Part shown: positions 61,192 through 64,000 of the stretch, one piece after another
Numbering within the stretch: the first letter of the stretch is position 1
Layout: every line of letters starts with the position of its first letter
From: Manihot esculenta
Taxonomy: Eukaryota; Streptophyta; Magnoliopsida; Malpighiales; Euphorbiaceae
Reading direction: 5' to 3'
NCBI RefSeq assembly: GCF_001659605.2
Contig: NC_035161.2
Location: 31,481,691 to 31,545,690 of the forward strand
Length of the DNA: 64,000 bases
Program-made: the position numbers and the translations under genes
Notes under the pieces: model-generated
Told to the model about the DNA's origin: nothing
Database searches by the model: none
What the model saw: the letters and a program-made list of their open reading frames with translations, nothing else

Positions 61192-63803
61192 TCGTTGGTT
61201 TAATCGGTTATCCTGATTAGTCTTCCTTCCTAAATCTGATGTAGGTGAAGATCCTCAAGCTTGGGGAAGAATTGCTGATATTGTTGTATTTGGTTGTGTT
61301 TCAAGCATTTTGTACAGTTTTGCACTATTGAAGCAAGGTGTTCATGCTTTGCTTTACTTGATTCTTTTGTTCTGTTGTTTCTGACTTGAGAGGGTAAACA
61401 TGTTTGTTCTATCAATTTGCCTTTATTTCATAATATTGAGCATTGATTCAAGTTTTAGTGAATAACGATGTATGATGATTAGAAACCTAATTTCTCTAAA
61501 TCAATTCAATTGATTTCTTTTTTATTTTTATTTTTTTTTTCGAAATGAATCATGTAAACCAAATGATTTGACCAAGGCTTTGGCTGAACCTTGGAATTAT
61601 GGTTCTCTTGTTGTAAGGGAGCATTTGCTATGTGTGTTGTTTAGGGTTTGGTCTGCCACTGATTGTTGATCTTAACCTTGAATATTGAATGGTGCCCCAT
61701 GGACAACCTGCTAGCTCTAAAACATGATTAGACAAAATGACTCATAGATAGTAATAGCATTTTGAACATTAGCCCAATTATTTAAAAATAATGATGAAAA
61801 CTAAAAGCAATTATTATACAATTTAAGATAAATTATACTGTGGTGTTATTGGGATTAAGTGCTTTTTCAAAAAAAAAAAAAAAAAAAATCTGTTGCTATT
61901 TATTTGCTATTGTCGCCATTAACAAATTTAGAATAATTTATAGGTATTTTGTCTTCCACCACATGTCTCTTTTCTTCTTTTTATTTATTTATTAATTTAA
62001 ATATTTGCAAATTGCAATCAAATCATTGCAAAAGTATAATTGGTAAATAGAATGTTTTATAACATGCTTCCATGGCTGAAGTGCAAGTGCAACATTCTGT
62101 GCATAGCCAATATGTGTCTTGTTATTTTAGTTTTGAATTTCTTTTTTTTTTTTTTTGGGAAAAATAAGAAACAAAGTCATAAGATAATGAAGAAAATTGA
62201 AGACACTGTGAAACATGAATGACATCTTACCTACCATGTGTGAATTCTGTTATAGATGATATCTTAATGGCTTTGTCTTGGCATCTGATCTTGAGGGAGA
62301 TATTTTGTCCAAATCCTAAGCTCCTGCTCATGAAATCAACTAAACAACTGAGTTTCATTGTTGAAGAAGCAAACTTCCTAAACCATTTTCAATAAACACA
62401 CACAAAAAGAGTGGAGTGTATTCCTTGTAAAGCAACTTAGGTTTCAACTAACCAATGCTCTATCTCAACCAAAATCCTACATAATCACTGCCATTTATTT
62501 AGTTATATTTTCTCCATTTCGGAGCTAATATTTTCTCAAATAAATCCAATGCAACTAATAACTGAGGTTATTTACCATCCGTTTATTTTATAAAAAATAT
62601 ATTATGTTATTTTTAAAATTTTTAAAAAATCTTAGTAAAGGAAAAATAATATAATATTCTCATTAATATCTATATAAAAAATGATTTGACATGGATATTA
62701 ATATTAATATTATTATCTTTATTGATTTTTTACTGTTTTAGAATGAATATAAAAATGCTATAATTATGTATAAAAGTCAAGATTTTAAATTGAAATTAAA
62801 ACCAAAATTGAGATTGAAATAGAACCGAAATTAAAATCAAAATTGAATTATATTTAAATTGCTTATAACTAAAAAAAGGCTGATATTGGTCCTGAATTTG
62901 ATACCCAAAACTTAAAGAACTGAAAGCATGGTTCAGGTATCAGTTCACAATCGTACTGGAACTTTAAAACCTCTAGTATTAGCTAAAAAAAAAGTGATAA
63001 CATGGTGGAAATAGAAGCTAATATTTTGAAATGTGCAGAAGATCAAGTGCATGAAAAAATGTAAAAGAAACATGCTTCATTGAATTTCAATAGTAGAAGA
63101 GAAGAAGACCAAATAATAAGTTTTCAAAGGTTGCTTTTTTAGGTAGACCAAATAATTCAAGAAAATTGGAAATTCCTGAAATGTAAATAAATGCTTTAGC
63201 ATTCTAATTGTTCACAACAACTTCATTTAACTAAAATGGATGTTTATACTCTACCTGTCTTGATAGATAACAATGAGAAAGGAACAATGAAGTCACTGTC
63301 CAATTCATACCATGAATAGACCTCTAACAGATAATCAAATTGACCTAGCACCTGCCTCTCATATCACACCTCCCACTACACCCAAGTTAGAGATTTTCCA
63401 ACACAGTAATAAAAGCCTGATAACAGACCTTGCAAATTCAAAGAATCAATACTGTTTCATGAGCAAAAGGCTGAGAAATAAAAGCAGAGAGGTTAAATAA
63501 TTAGTGGATCATGTATGATGATGTGACCAACTTCAACAACTTGATAGTTATTCACATTTCACACCAAGTAAAAATAAAATGTCGGGATCCTTCCCTCACA
63601 TATAATGTGAAAGGTAAAGTTACAACTGAAAACTAAATCTCTGCTGTAAAAGGAAAAAAGGATATAAAAGATGAAGAACATTCACAGTTGGTTCTCAAAG
63701 ATGAACCCAAGAATAATCAAACGATTGAAACACTAAAGTTCAAATGTATTGTAAATGGGGAGACAATGAAAGATCAAATTATCTTTCTTTAGCCCTTAAT
63801 GGA
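61192..63803. other. Convergent spacer between ARL8 and the receptor-kinase gene
   Basis: 61192 to about 61440 is probably the ARL8 3' UTR. There is a run of 20 A at 61869-61888 and a T run near 62142-62156. 62560-62870 is A/T filler. The final 200-300 bp before 63804 should be the 3' UTR of the leftward kinase gene. No other gene is recognised. Confidence 0.5.
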
Positions 63804-64000
63804 TTAAGGTGGTGGTGCACCTGAATCGATCGAGTATGTCTGTTGGGAGGACTTCTCATCCTCTATATCTTGATGTGTGTCACCCCCATGTGAGCAAAGC
63901 TGCTCAATTTGGTTTCTCACCTCCTCCATTGAAGGACGGTTATCAGGATATTGAGCAGTACAATTGATTGCTAGCTGCAAGAGTTGAACCATATCCTCCT
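63804..64000 (-). CDS. LRR receptor-like kinase, C-terminal end (RLK902/RKL1-like)
   Basis: The last 65 or so codons of a gene entering from the right edge, with stop at 63804-63806. EDMVQLLQLAINCTAQYPDN followed by RPSMEEVRNQIEQL is the last helix (subdomain XI) of a Ser/Thr kinase-like domain, including the invariant Arg. The tail DIEDEKSSQQTYSIDSGAPPP resembles the ends of the RLK902/RKL1 group of LRR receptor kinases, often described as probable inactive receptor kinases at the plasma membrane. Ectodomain and active-site residues lie outside the window, so catalytic status cannot be judged. Confidence 0.83.
   Translation of the reverse strand, partial: EDMVQLLQLAINCTAQYPDNRPSMEEVRNQIEQLCSHGGDTHQDIEDEKSSQQTYSIDSGAPPP

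Overview
This 64 kb window is nuclear DNA from a flowering plant, most likely a eudicot. The genes carry short GT-AG introns in A/T-rich DNA. The recognisable proteins include plant-only families (a PsbQ-like thylakoid protein, a subgroup-8 R2R3-MYB, an RLK902/RKL1-type receptor kinase). The repeats are plant Ty3/gypsy, LINE and small LTR elements. A Euphorbiaceae such as Manihot is my guess from the style of the genes and repeats, and nothing in the sequence proves it.

There are nine protein genes, two of them cut by the window edges. From left to right: the 5' end of an aldose 1-epimerase gene (-, 1-473); an AT-hook/linker-histone HMGA-type protein (+, 2382-3107); the nucleotide-excision-repair factor RAD4/XPC (-, 4600-14315, 12 coding exons, 878 aa as reconstructed); a lumenal PsbQ-like protein (+, 14800-15639), which shares a short divergent promoter with RAD4; an ALY/REF mRNA-export adaptor (+, 18714-20857); a class-3 lipase of the calmodulin-binding heat-shock-protein type (-, 21718-24106); an R2R3-MYB close to MYB20/MYB43 (-, 43487-44819); an ARL8-type small GTPase (+, 56543-61191); and the C-terminus of an LRR receptor-like kinase (-, 63804-64000). 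For the complete multi-exon genes I checked that exon lengths and phases add up to an open frame, and the resulting protein lengths fit their families. The genes belong to unrelated pathways and do not form a functional cluster.

Between the genes lies A/T-rich repeat-bearing DNA. The main item is a nearly intact Ty3/gypsy chromovirus-type LTR retrotransposon at 29884-39770. It has two 2.25 kb LTRs about 0.5% apart, CATAT target duplications, a PBS and a PPT. Its gag-pol frame is open except for one TAG between protease and reverse transcriptase. Its LTRs carry clusters of an unusual CpG-rich 13-mer. A decayed L1-type LINE lies on the minus strand at about 47835-52380. A small non-autonomous LTR element (about 7731-9592) sits inside a RAD4 intron. 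Other structures include a perfect 62-bp inverted repeat at 54299-54457, a tRNA-derived SINE-like remnant near 16.6 kb, a G-quadruplex-prone tract in an ARL8 intron, and a likely GC-AG intron in the ALY gene.

I found no CRISPR array, no rRNA or functional tRNA gene, and no clear new multigene system. The observations most worth a second look are the young retrotransposon with its 13-mer clusters and single nonsense codon, the LTR element nested in RAD4, and the perfect hairpin.
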